NCBI RefSeq assembly: GCF_002813775.1
Contig: NZ_CP020370.1
Location: forward strand, 1,878,501-1,942,500
Direction: 5' to 3'
Origin: Candidatus Thiodictyon syntrophicum
GTDB taxonomy: Bacteria; Pseudomonadota; Gammaproteobacteria; Chromatiales; Chromatiaceae
Length of the DNA stretch: 64,000 bases
Shown here: positions 19,362 through 29,531 of the stretch, piece after piece
Layout: each line of letters begins with the position of its first letter
Numbering within the stretch: position 1 is the first letter of the stretch
Made by a program: the position numbers and the translations under genes
The notes under the pieces: generated by a model
What the model was told of the DNA's origin: nothing
What the model saw: the letters and a program-made list of their open reading frames with translations, nothing else
Databases searched by the model: none

Positions 19362-21560
19362 TCAACCGACCGACCGAAACAGCCCGCCCCCGAAATGCCG
19401 TGACCGGCCGATGAGAATCGGCCCGGCTTGCGCAATCTTGAATCGAAGTCGAAGCCGACCAGCGAATCCACCTCGTTGTCCGTCTCGCACCTCCAGGACC
19501 TCGACGTCCGGCTCGGGCCTGCCTTGACGCCGCATTTCGGCCAACACGTCAATCACGAGTGCATCGGCTGGCCCGACCCGCTTGGCATGGCGCGTCGGGC
19601 GATAGTCCGTCACACTCTCCCAGTGCTGTGACGGGGCGAACAGGCGATCTTCGTCGGGCATGACCGGAAGCGGCTCCAGCAAGAGTCGTCCGGCCGCTCC
19701 GGCGCGCAAATCCGTAAGCCCTTCAAGAGCGGCGTCTAGTGTCTCCAGGTAACCTCGCTCTTGACGAGTCGGGGCGCGGGCCTCGATTAGGTGCGGTGCC
19801 AGAACGAGTAGCCGACTTCGCCGAAGGTCCGCAGCGAAGGCAAGATGTGCATGGTTCCCCTCGCGCAACGGTTCACCGCTGGGGGTATGCCCGCAGAAGA
19901 ATGCCGGCAGTCGAGCGCCTCTATCCAGTCGCTCCTGCACACGGGACATGACTGCTCGCCGCAGTGCTCGGGCCACTTCTTCCGGATTGACATGCAACGC
20001 CAACCCATCGACGATCGAAAATGAGAATGCCTCCGTTGCCCGCCGAACCGGCTCCATTAACCCAAGACCCAGGTAACGCCCATCGCCGATGATCAGAGGT
20101 CCCTCGACCGGATCGATGAACTGGACTTCCACATGCCATAAACGCTCCTTCGCAAAGCGGGTACCGGGAGAAAATGCCTCGGCGCGTGCACCCTTGGCGG
20201 CGAAAGGCTCGCGTTGGAGACGGATCGAGGCGACTTTGGCCCTGATTCCGGCGTGCCGTAGCGCCTGGAGCACGGCCGTCGAGGCCCGTCCATGCTCTTG
20301 CAGTCTCTCTTCTCCGCCCTTCGCCTCTTCGCGCAGGCTGCCTGGTTCGATTCGGCGCCGTGCCGCGCGTTCAGGAAGCGCGGCGGGTGTCACCGTCCGC
20401 CAGAGGCGGTTAGGTTCATCCGACGCGACCCCGAAGTGGTCCAGCATGCTCAAATCCAGTGCTCGGGTGAGCCGCGTTTCCTCCAGTATCTCCCCGCTTT
20501 CCACATCGAAAGACAGGCTGACCTGAAGCCCGGAAAAGGCCCAAGCGATGTCTTCGGCCCCGATCTCGCAACCGGTCGGGACTTCTACCAAGACGCGACG
20601 GATGCCCCGATCGGCGTGGACGTGACCGATAGAAGGTAGCGGGACGATACGGACCCGCGAACCCTTGTCGGCTTCGCTCGCGCTCCGACCAATCAGTACC
20701 CGCTCGATCAGCGCAGCGCGATCTGGTAGGCTATCCGCAAGCCGCTGATTTGCAGCATCTCGCAACTGAACCACTAGCGCAGCCGCGTGCTCCTGTGGCC
20801 AGGGAGCGAAGGACGCATCCGCTGTCATCGACCTGAGTTCAAAGAGCCACCGGGAAGGTGGGCTATCGTATGCGACCGAACGAAAATGTGCCTTTGGGGC
20901 CTGAGAGAAAAGGACGTTCGTCTTCTTTCCCTCCTGTTGACAAGTGAAACGCTGCCGCCCGGCGGCGAAGCGTGCTTCGAGACTGGCAAGTGAACCAATT
21001 GCCGGGCAATCGAGAAAAGTGCCTTGACCGCTGGCCGTTGGCCGAAATAGAGTGCCCTGATATCGTGCGAGCCGATCGGTCAGATCGGGTTCGTCGATCA
21101 CCTCGCCCGAAGCCCAGGCTACATCCACGCCCCAGCCAAACTGGTAGACTTCGCCCGCGAGGTTACAGATGACGTTTGCGTTAGATGCCTGGTCGTCGTC
21201 TGCGTCGTACAGCCAGCCATAAAAAAATGGCATTGCAGCGTCAAAGAGCCACGGGTGAACAAGCTTACCTGCTCGGATTTTCCCAATGTCCCGGGGATCA
21301 CCATCCACGCTATCAAGGTCGTTGTTTGGAACAAACATCGTGTAGCGCTGTCCTCTCGTTCCCTTCTGTGCGGCAATCACTGGAACCGTTAGACGCTCGA
21401 GCCATGCTAGCGCAGCCCGAGCGTCCTCTGGCAGAGTCCCGCCGCGAGCTCCGCCGCAAATCAGGGCCTGAAAAAGACGTGCCGGAGCTGGCGGCCATTC
21501 ACCAACGCCATGGAAACGTCCGTCCAGGAAGCGAACTGATATCAAGAGTGCTTGAACCAT
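19362..21560 (-). CDS. csb2: Type I-G CRISPR protein Csb2 (Cas5-Cas6 fusion, GSU0054 family)
   Basis: 732 residues. The N-terminus (MVQALLISVRFLDGRFHGVG, then EWPPAPARLFQAL) matches the Cas5-like part of the GSU0054 family. The C-terminal part ends LRLRFKIAQAGPILIGRSRHFGGG, a glycine-rich Cas6/RAMP-type loop. In type I-G this fused protein caps the crRNA 5' handle and is expected to process the pre-crRNA within the repeats, here 36-nt repeats with an 8-bp stem and AATT loop. The gene starts 2 nt after the csb1 stop, so the two are co-translated in one operon. The length is normal for the family. The exact domain boundary and catalytic residue cannot be fixed by eye. Confidence 0.92.
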   Translation of the reverse strand: MVQALLISVRFLDGRFHGVGEWPPAPARLFQALICGGARGGTLPEDARAALAWLERLTVPVIAAQKGTRGQRYTMFVPNNDLDSVDGDPRDIGKIRAGKLVHPWLFDAAMPFFYGWLYDADDDQASNANVICNLAGEVYQFGWGVDVAWASGEVIDEPDLTDRLARYQGTLFRPTASGQGTFLDCPAIGSLASLEARFAAGRQRFTCQQEGKKTNVLFSQAPKAHFRSVAYDSPPSRWLFELRSMTADASFAPWPQEHAAALVVQLRDAANQRLADSLPDRAALIERVLIGRSASEADKGSRVRIVPLPSIGHVHADRGIRRVLVEVPTGCEIGAEDIAWAFSGLQVSLSFDVESGEILEETRLTRALDLSMLDHFGVASDEPNRLWRTVTPAALPERAARRRIEPGSLREEAKGGEERLQEHGRASTAVLQALRHAGIRAKVASIRLQREPFAAKGARAEAFSPGTRFAKERLWHVEVQFIDPVEGPLIIGDGRYLGLGLMEPVRRATEAFSFSIVDGLALHVNPEEVARALRRAVMSRVQERLDRGARLPAFFCGHTPSGEPLREGNHAHLAFAADLRRSRLLVLAPHLIEARAPTRQERGYLETLDAALEGLTDLRAGAAGRLLLEPLPVMPDEDRLFAPSQHWESVTDYRPTRHAKRVGPADALVIDVLAEMRRQGRPEPDVEVLEVRDGQRGGFAGRLRLRFKIAQAGPILIGRSRHFGGGLFRSVG

Positions 21561-21562
21561 GG

Positions 21563-23630
<2,068 letters not shown>

Positions 23631-23634
<4 letters not shown>

Positions 23635-26489
23635 TTGGGGCTCTCCCTGGTTATGTCTTTCATCGGGCAATCATTATCCCGCGACGCCTGTTGGTCGGCC
23701 GCGCGCAGCAGTGACTCCCACCAAGCAAGTCCCCACGGTCCCCAGCGCTTTTGCAGCCGGGCGAAACGCAGAGCAACCTTGCAAGCGTGCGCTTTGAGCG
23801 TGGATGGTGGTCCATCATCGCACCCGCTCGTTCGTATGAGCGGACGAGCCTGTCCATGGTGCGCTGCGATCAGGTGCAGGATTAACTCCTGCAGATCAGC
23901 AGGTAGAGTTTGCACTTCAGGGTCGGCTTCAGCGTATCGTAGCGATCCGAACTCATGGCGATAGCCGTTTAAGAGCCTGATATTACAGGGTCCCTCGGTC
24001 TTCGCATAGGGGCCGCCTTGGCGCGGGGCATTGAAAGCACGCTGCCAGTGTTCGGCACGTTTACCCTCGTCATGCAGACGGGTCGCAATCTCAAGGGCCT
24101 GCGCTTCGAGCCTGGGTAGGCCAATGCGACTGGCGATTTCCCGCGCCTTCGCGGCCGCGGCGCTGCGATGCGCCTCAAGGCTCTGCGATGGACCGACGGA
24201 CCGGTCGTGTTCATTGGCTGCATCGTAGCGCCACTTATCGACCACCAGCCAGCGCAGCGTCTCGCCTTCGTCGGACCGCTCAGCCGAAAAGCGGAGGCGC
24301 TCCCGCCAATGGCTATTGTCTTCTGATACGACAGGGTTGGTAGCCGCTACGCTGCGGAGCCTGAAGCGGATAAGGGGCGACTCGACAGATTGGACCTTTT
24401 TGGCGGTCGGCGTGTTCTCGAGCAATGCCATCCAGTTGTCGGCACCGTCAGCCGTATTTGGGGAATCAGTGGTGTCGTGCTCACTTAGCAGGCCGTCGCT
24501 GGTAAGCCCGCCAAGGCGGGCGTCGACCACGAGGGTCGCGCCCGCGAGCGATCGATTAAGGCGATCCCGGATTGATGTTTCAATCTTCTTGTCCCCGGAA
24601 ATGAGGTCTTTAAGGCCATATCGTTGCCGAAGGTCTCCTGCTGGGGAAAGTGCTATGGCGATCACCTCGTCGCTGCGCAGGGCGGCTGCGGGGAGACTTG
24701 CTCGCTCGTCACCTTGGTGGACAGTGTCAAGTTCGCCATCGAGAGAACCATCGTTGTCTGCGAGGTTCTTCGCCTTTCCGCTCCGTTTCGCCGCCACGCT
24801 CATAAGCCAATCGACGACTTGCCAGGTTTCCGTCTCGAGGATCTCGCTGGCGTGAGGAGGCGCTGCTTCAAAAAAATCCTCAATCTCAGATGGCGCGACC
24901 GGGTGCTCACTGGCCCGGATCGGAAGATACCGCCGCCAAATGATCGCCGTATTTGGCCTGTCCTCGACCCAGCCTCTGAGCCAGGGGTCGATGTCCGGCC
25001 GTCCCGTATGCTCCTTGAGCGAGGTCATAGACCAGGCATCGACGAGCGCGCGAGTGAGGGCTGGCCGTAGGGGAGCAGCCGAGGTCGCCTCAGAAATCAA
25101 GAGCCGCAGGTTTTCACATCGTTTCAGTGCCCTTAGTGCGTTGGGACTTCCATCTGCCGAGCCGTCTTCATATTTGGGTAAGGAGTGAAGTAGGGCTAGC
25201 AGGGCTTCGTGCTGTTTGATGGCCCGGAGGTCAGCAGGGGCGGGGGTATCCGCCTTCTTTTCCTTCGCTGGGATCGGGTCTAGTACGATGACGGTAGCAT
25301 CGCCCAAGCCACGTCGATTCACCCGCCCGAGCCTCTGGACCATACGCTCCCAGGCCACGAGGTCGCAGACCATATGATCGGCGTCCAGGTCGACGCCCAC
25401 TTCGCCGGCGGAGGTTGCGACGAGAAATGCCGTGCCGTTGCGATTACCCGCTGGGGCTGCTATGAAACCCAGATTCGCAAGCCTCTTCGCCGCTTTCTCG
25501 CGCTCGCAGTTGCGTCGGGCGCCGACAAATAGCTCGGTGTCGATACGGCTATGACCGGGGTCTTTCTTCCTCAGATCGCTGACGAGTCTATCGAGGGCGG
25601 CCTTGGTTGCTTTCGCCGTCTCGCGCTTGTTGCAATAAATGATGCAACGGATGTGCTCCTGAGTGCTGCGTGAGATCTGCCATGCCTCAGCCGCGAGACG
25701 TTCTGGGAGGTCTTTTTCTCCGGCGGGACGAAGCGTTACTCGCTTCGTTGCATTGAGGCGCGTCAGGGTGATGGGCGTTGCAAGATGGGGCTCTTCCAGA
25801 TCGCTCTCCTGGAGGGAGAAGACGTCACCCAGGCGTTCCCGTCCGGTGGCAGATAGCGAGACGAGTTTGAAGCGAGGGATCAGTGCCCTATGGGCTTCGT
25901 CGATCGGCGCGTATTGGCTTGGATTGGTCTCGATGCTCTCCAGGAGTTTTTCAAAGGGCGGGACCAGATGTGCCTCGTCGAGGATTACGAGAGCGTCGGC
26001 GCCGAGCAGCCCGGCATGGTACGGACGCATCTTGCGTGATACCCCGAAACCTTCAAACATCAGACGCGAGCCGATCATATCGACGGTTCCGACGATGATC
26101 GCGGTAGCGCTTGGGTCATCCAGCCACTCGCGATTGTCGATGTGGGCGCCGCGTAGTGTCGAAATGGGAAGGGAACGGCCATCCAATCCCAGCGACCCCT
26201 TAAGTCCTTTGGCTTCAGCGTCAAGATTAGCCCGAAGGGTCTCCGCGAAGCTGGTGGCTTGATCGACTACGGCACGGCGGTCGACCACATAAACGAGGCG
26301 TCGCGGCAGCCGGGCGCCCTGGGCGCGGGCGATCAGCCACAAGGCCATGATCGTGGTCTTGCCGAGGCCCGTGGGAATATCGACGCCGGACGGCAGCGTA
26401 CCGCGCGCCAGCCAGTCGTGAAAAAGCCGGACTTGCCAGGACATCGGCGGGAATCCGGCAAGGGCGGTGAAGTTGGCTTGGAAAGTCAT
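23631..26489 (-). CDS. cas3: CRISPR-associated helicase/nuclease Cas3 (type I-G, helicase-HD order)
   Basis: 952 residues. The N-terminal SF2 helicase has Walker A PTGLGKT (39-45), a DEAH box near 168-171 (VILDEAHLVPP) and motif VI QRLGRVNRRG. The HD nuclease is C-terminal: HD in ATRLHDEGKRAEHW near 807 and LIAAHHGQ near 878. This reversed order is typical of the GSU0051-type Cas3 of subtype I-G; most Cas3 proteins have the HD domain first. It unwinds and degrades target DNA recruited by Cascade. The ATG at 26489 is chosen because it overlaps the upstream Fic gene stop as ATGA; a TTG at 26498 is the alternative. The downstream end overlaps csb3. Confidence 0.95.
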
Positions 26490-27328
26490 CTGGGGCAATT
26501 ACTCCATGGCGTCAGACTTGCTTCATGTCCGAAAGGTGCCGGTCGGCTTGGCGCAGAGTTCCTAGGCGACGCTATATCTTCGCATGTCGTCGCTGCATCT
26601 GCGATCCGCCGCGTCCAAATGCCCATCAACGCAGTCCAATCACTGCGATCCGCCGCACCCAGCGCCGCGAGGTACTCACCGCGTTCGTCCTCACCCGCCG
26701 CCAACCGCACCGGCGGAAATTCCAGCCGCCGCAGCAGCAGCCGCAGGAACACCCGCGTGACGCGGCCGTTGTAATCGGCGAAGGGGTGGATGGCGAGCAA
26801 CCGGCCTTCGGCGAAGGCGAGTGTTTCGATGAGTCGCTCGGTGGGCGCTAACCCGTGGGCGGCGATGCGTGCCGCAAGGTCGCGGCCGTAGTCGCGCATA
26901 AGGGTGGGGACCAGCGGCCAGTCGGGGGCGATGTGGCCGCCGACGGCGACTGCGATGCGGCGCCAGCCGGCGAGGTGCGGGGCGACGGGTTCGCAGATGG
27001 TGCGGTGCAGGTCGCGCACCAGTTGGTCGTCGAGGGGGTGGGCGTCGAATCGTGCCTGCTCGATCCGTCGTTCCAGGGTGAGGACTTGGCGGGCAACGGC
27101 GCTTGGGCGGTCGCTTGGGTTGGGCAGCGATTCGTTGGACCGCGCGGGGTCCGGGCCGCCTTGGGCGGCCTGCCATTTTTCCAGGGCACGCAATGGTACC
27201 GCTTCGCGCTCGAACGCCATGGACTGCGCCACGTTGCGCGGGATGCGTTCCCAGCGGACGCGCGCCCGCGCAGCACCGGGGGCGGCGCGCCAGGCGTTGA
27301 TGCGGTCGGTCCAGGTTTCGGGTTCCAT
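26486..27328 (-). CDS. Fic/DOC-domain protein, translationally coupled to cas3
   Basis: 280 residues from ATG 27328. Residues 181-189 are HPFADYNGR, the Fic motif HPFx(D/E)(G/A)NGR with Tyr in place of the usual small residue before NGR. The catalytic histidine is H181. Fic proteins usually AMPylate targets from ATP. The N-terminal part (TWTDRINAWRAAPGAARARV) is repeated in a truncated copy at 30664-30858, and the conserved start there supports ATG 27328 over the longer frame to 27487. The stop codon overlaps the cas3 start as ATGA, so the Fic and cas3 genes are very probably co-transcribed and co-translated. Target and role are unknown; it could be a toxin, a regulator of the cas operon, or a passenger. 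Confidence 0.88.
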   Translation of the reverse strand: MEPETWTDRINAWRAAPGAARARVRWERIPRNVAQSMAFEREAVPLRALEKWQAAQGGPDPARSNESLPNPSDRPSAVARQVLTLERRIEQARFDAHPLDDQLVRDLHRTICEPVAPHLAGWRRIAVAVGGHIAPDWPLVPTLMRDYGRDLAARIAAHGLAPTERLIETLAFAEGRLLAIHPFADYNGRVTRVFLRLLLRRLEFPPVRLAAGEDERGEYLAALGAADRSDWTALMGIWTRRIADAATTCEDIASPRNSAPSRPAPFGHEASLTPWSNCPR

Positions 27329-27527
27329 CGCTCTTTCCCGCTGCTCCAGTCCTGCCGCTTGCCGCGGCTTTAGTGCCGATCGTACTGAGTTGCGCTGCGC
27401 GGCGGTAGGTGTCCGCGGTTGGCCCGCGTCCCGGTCGACCGCCGACGGGCGTTTCCCGGGGGCCAGGCGAGAGTATGCGACGGTCACCTTGTCAGAACCT
27501 GACCAGGTGGCAGGCGGAACTCAAGAT

Positions 27528-27944
27528 TCAGTTGCCGGCCACGGCTTGCGCGAACTTGGCCGGGGTGTAGATGGGTATCGCGGCGCGCGTAAAGTCGCTG
27601 CCGTTGCGGGTGACGATCGCTTCGATGCCGCATAGGCGGGCGCTTTCGTGGACGATGGCGTCTTCGAGGTCGGGCCAGTCCAATCGCAGTGCGGAGTCGA
27701 TGACGGACTCGGTCACGTCGGCGATGCGCAGGATGCGGCGCAGTGTGGTGAGGTGGCGCATGACGCCGTCGGTGTCTGTGTCCTTGCGCAGGAGGTAAGC
27801 AAGGGTGTCGACGCCGGCCGCACAGAGATAGCCCTCGACCGCGCCGATCTCGGCCAGCCGCAGTGCGCTGGTGGATGCCGCTGCGTGGGGTTTCCGGTCG
27901 AGGAGCACGTCCAGCAGAACGTTGAGGTCGTAGATGGCCCGCAT
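27528..27944 (-). CDS. PIN-domain ribonuclease, toxin-like
   Basis: 138 residues from ATG 27944 (MRAIYDLNVLLDVLLDRKPH). PIN acidic residues are evident: D6 and D12 at the N-terminus, E94/D95 in DLEDAIVHESA and D117 in VTRNGSDF, the usual C-terminal TRNxxDF motif. VapC-like PIN proteins cleave RNA and act as toxins of type II modules. The expected antitoxin (28234-28488) is present but separated by 290 bp rather than adjacent, and a degenerate mini-CRISPR with its own promoter lies between them. AGAGGATTAGG precedes the start. The downstream neighbour is the Fic gene, 199 bp away, followed by cas3. Confidence 0.88.
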   Translation of the reverse strand: MRAIYDLNVLLDVLLDRKPHAAASTSALRLAEIGAVEGYLCAAGVDTLAYLLRKDTDTDGVMRHLTTLRRILRIADVTESVIDSALRLDWPDLEDAIVHESARLCGIEAIVTRNGSDFTRAAIPIYTPAKFAQAVAGN

Positions 27945-28057
27945 CCTAATCCTCTCGCAATGTCTTTCTGCGTTTCGGGTCCTTGGCGAATCCCAAGTCC
28001 CGCCAGCCAGCCTTCGCCGGACCCTGATAGGGAGTAGAGGGCGGGCGCCCTTGGGAT

Positions 28058-28164
28058 GGTCCAAAGAGGCCGGGGCTGAGCCCCGGAGACAAAACGTCTT
28101 GAGAACATCGCCTTAAATCCCTGACTTAGCTTCAATGAGGCCCGCCGGGCATCCGCCCCCTACG
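28058..28164 (-). CRISPR. Degenerate mini-CRISPR: pseudo-repeat, spacer, pseudo-repeat (candidate Cre-type guide RNA)
   Basis: Read on the minus strand. Pseudo-repeat 1 is 28164-28129; its last 14 nt, GGCCTCATTGAAGC, are identical to the array repeat, while its first 22 nt are degenerate. A 33-nt pseudo-spacer follows (28128-28096, beginning TAAGTCAGGGATTTAAGGCG). Pseudo-repeat 2 is 28095-28058: it starts GTTTT, has a perfect 7-bp stem CCGGGGC-TCA-GCCCCGG where the array repeat has its stem, and continues GGCCTCTTTGGACC, 11 of 14 matching the array repeat end. Two degenerate repeats around one spacer, outside the array and beside a toxin gene, match the layout of CreA/CreR regulatory RNAs. 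Processing by Csb2 and function are inferred. Confidence 0.6.
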
Positions 28165-28176
28165 CTGTCGTGGTAG

Positions 28177-28205
28177 AGATTAGCGCTTGGGGATTCGCGC
28201 GTCAA
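28177..28205 (-). promoter_or_regulatory. Sigma70-like promoter upstream of the mini-CRISPR and PIN gene
   Basis: On the minus strand TTGACG (28205-28200) is followed after 17 nt by TAATCT (28182-28177). The -35 matches TTGACA in 5 of 6 positions; the -10 is weak. Transcription would start near 28170, just before pseudo-repeat 1, and run through the mini-CRISPR into the PIN gene and perhaps Fic-cas3. The site resembling the mini-CRISPR spacer seed (28210-28220) abuts the -35 box. Confidence 0.45.
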
Positions 28206-28209
28206 CTCT

Positions 28210-28220
28210 TCCCTTACTTA
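28210..28220 (-). promoter_or_regulatory. Candidate Cascade operator matching the mini-CRISPR spacer seed
   Basis: On the minus strand TAAGTAAGGGA (28220-28210) matches the first 11 nt of the pseudo-spacer, TAAGTCAGGGA, except at position 6. Position 6 is not read in the seed of well-studied type I systems. The three bases 5' of it are TTA, consistent with the TTN PAM reported for a type I-G/I-U system. Complementarity beyond the seed is poor, as expected for repression without cleavage. A 33-nt footprint would cover the -35 box. Confidence 0.4.
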
Positions 28221-28233
28221 TAACTGAACTTGT

Positions 28234-28488
28234 CTACCTATGCTTCCGCTCCAAGTGCCGGAGATAGTCTTCACGGCCCAGTCTCGTTCCCTTGAGGACC
28301 CCGCGCAGTGAGTCGACCAAGGGTGTCGCTGGGGTGTCGCGAGTGGCTTCCCGCGGGGCCTCTTGTTCCGGGAGGCCGGCGAAGTAGTCGGCGACGAGCC
28401 GGGAGACTGACTTGCCCTGGGCGCGGCCGTAGGACTTGGCGTGGGCGATTAGGTCCTCGTCGATGCGTAGTGTCAGCTTGGTTGCCAT
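28234..28488 (-). CDS. Ribbon-helix-helix antitoxin-like protein (DUF6364-type)
   Basis: 84 residues: MATKLTLRIDEDLIAHAKSY, then AQGKSVSRLVADYFAGLPEQ. This is a short beta strand with two helices of the MetJ/Arc/CopG (ribbon-helix-helix) fold, as in antitoxins that pair with PIN toxins. A basic C-terminal segment (LGREDYLRHLERKHR) would contact the toxin. It normally represses its own promoter and neutralises the toxin; the partner is inferred to be the PIN protein at 27528-27944. GGAAACCACC precedes the ATG at 28488. The unusual point is the 290-bp separation from the toxin gene. Confidence 0.8.
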   Translation of the reverse strand: MATKLTLRIDEDLIAHAKSYGRAQGKSVSRLVADYFAGLPEQEAPREATRDTPATPLVDSLRGVLKGTRLGREDYLRHLERKHR

Positions 28489-28500
28489 GGTGGTTTCCGG

Positions 28501-28532
28501 TGACGTACCTGCAGGTCAATAAGTATACGTCT
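28501..28532. promoter_or_regulatory. Palindromic operator-like site upstream of the antitoxin gene
   Basis: The perfect palindrome ACCTGCAGGT (28507-28516) lies within a larger inverted pair TGACGTA (28501-28507) and TACGTCT (28526-28532), 13-44 bp upstream of the start codon. TATACT on the minus strand may be the -10 box. Such palindromes are usual binding sites for autoregulating ribbon-helix-helix antitoxins. Confidence 0.4.
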
Positions 28533-28746
28533 TTCCTGTCGGTTCAGGGCGGCCCTCAGGGCAGTGGGTGGCGCAGGGGCGGTCGGCCTGAAGGCCGATC
28601 GACAGGCATCGGCCGGGGGGCTGCGCATGGGTCTGATCACAATTGTGTTCCTGCTAGTCCATTGGACTCGGTTGCATCGGCGCCCGGCCCCTGGTCATAC
28701 TTCGGGCGTTACGGCTGGTTCGGGGGATGGCGATGGGCCTTGGGGA

Positions 28747-29013
28747 ATGCGCACTGAAAGAAGGACTGTCGGGGTATCTCCGGCGGGGGAGGCCCTCGTG
28801 GTGGCCTCCCGCGGGCGCCTGCGCGTGCGCATGAGCGGGGACGCCGACGCCGCGGGGGCCGAGACGCAGGCCGACCTGATCCTGCGGCTGCGCGCCCTGC
28901 CGTGGGTGCGCCCGGGCAACGGGGAGCGGTTGGAGCCGGTCGCCAACCCGCTGCCGGCGGGACCGCCGGGGGAGCCGTTGTTGAGCGAGTTGTTGCTCGC
29001 GGATCGGGGGTGA
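28747..29013 (+). CDS. Small hypothetical protein, uncertain
   Basis: An 88-residue frame (MRTERRTVGVSPAGEALVVA..., ending GPPGEPLLSELLLADRG) with G/C-rich third positions like real genes here. The last residues resemble the C-terminal tails of Phd-type antitoxins only loosely. No ribosome-binding site is obvious and no partner gene follows; a REP-rich stretch starts about 180 bp downstream. It may be a gene remnant or a chance frame. Confidence 0.25.
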   Translation: MRTERRTVGVSPAGEALVVASRGRLRVRMSGDADAAGAETQADLILRLRALPWVRPGNGERLEPVANPLPAGPPGEPLLSELLLADRG

Positions 29014-29198
29014 TCCTGGGTCCGGACAGGTCGCCCTTGGTCGAGCTGTTGGTGGTGGACCTGGGGGTGTTGGCGTCAGGGACGGTTTGCTGTCGGCGCC
29101 TTGTCAGGCCCCTTCAGGGCTTGCCTGTTCACCGGCCGGTTATCCAGGGCCTTGCCCCACTACCATTAAGTTGAGCCTCGCTTGCAGTCCGGCCCAGC

Positions 29199-29296
29199 CT
29201 GGGAGCGCCGCACCCCAGTGCGGCGCGATCTCGCAGATAGCCCCGCCGGTGTGGGTTCGGGAGGGGCCGCGCCGCACTGGGGTGCGGCGCTCCCAG
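29199..29296. repeat. 28-bp perfect inverted repeat
   Basis: Arms 29199-29226 (CTGGGAGCGCCGCACCCCAG...) and 29269-29296 are exact reverse complements around a 42-nt loop. It is an intergenic, REP-like element. Confidence 0.8.
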
Positions 29297-29435
29297 TAGC
29301 CGTTGCGGCTTGACTTAATGGCAGTGAGGGCCTTGCCCTGGGCTGGTGGCAGGTCGCGCCGCGGCGGGGCTGGCGATTGGCTGGCCGGTTGCGCTGCCAG
29401 GGGTGGCGACTGTCCGTTGCGGTCGCGCAGCGTCG

Positions 29436-29511
29436 CTGTGGGAGCGGCTTCAGCCGCGACGAGGCCGCGGTGGGGCGCGAGGTTTCGTCGCGGCTGAAGC
29501 CGCTCCCACAG
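29436..29511. repeat. 27-bp perfect inverted repeat (GCGGCTTCAGCCGCGACGA family)
   Basis: Arms 29436-29462 (CTGTGGGAGCGGCTTCAGCC...) and 29485-29511 are exact reverse complements around 22 nt. Related half-elements (GTCGCGGCTGA...CCGCTCCC) occur near 16676 and 19128. It lies just downstream of the WYL gene stop and could also act as a terminator stem, but no T-run follows. Confidence 0.8.
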
Positions 29512-29531
29512 GGGCTGCGGCGCCGGCGCGG

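Larger units (their letters stand above)
29014..29531. other. Gene-free stretch with two long palindromes
   Basis: No coding sequence can be supported in these 518 bp between the small frame at 28747 and the stop of the WYL regulator. It is filled with short dispersed repeats, including the two palindromes listed separately. Confidence 0.5.

Noticed and set aside
27713..28135. 140-residue minus frame reaching into the mini-CRISPR
   Set aside because: Out of frame with the PIN gene, with no family resemblance; the region is better explained by the pseudo-repeats and the PIN gene leader.
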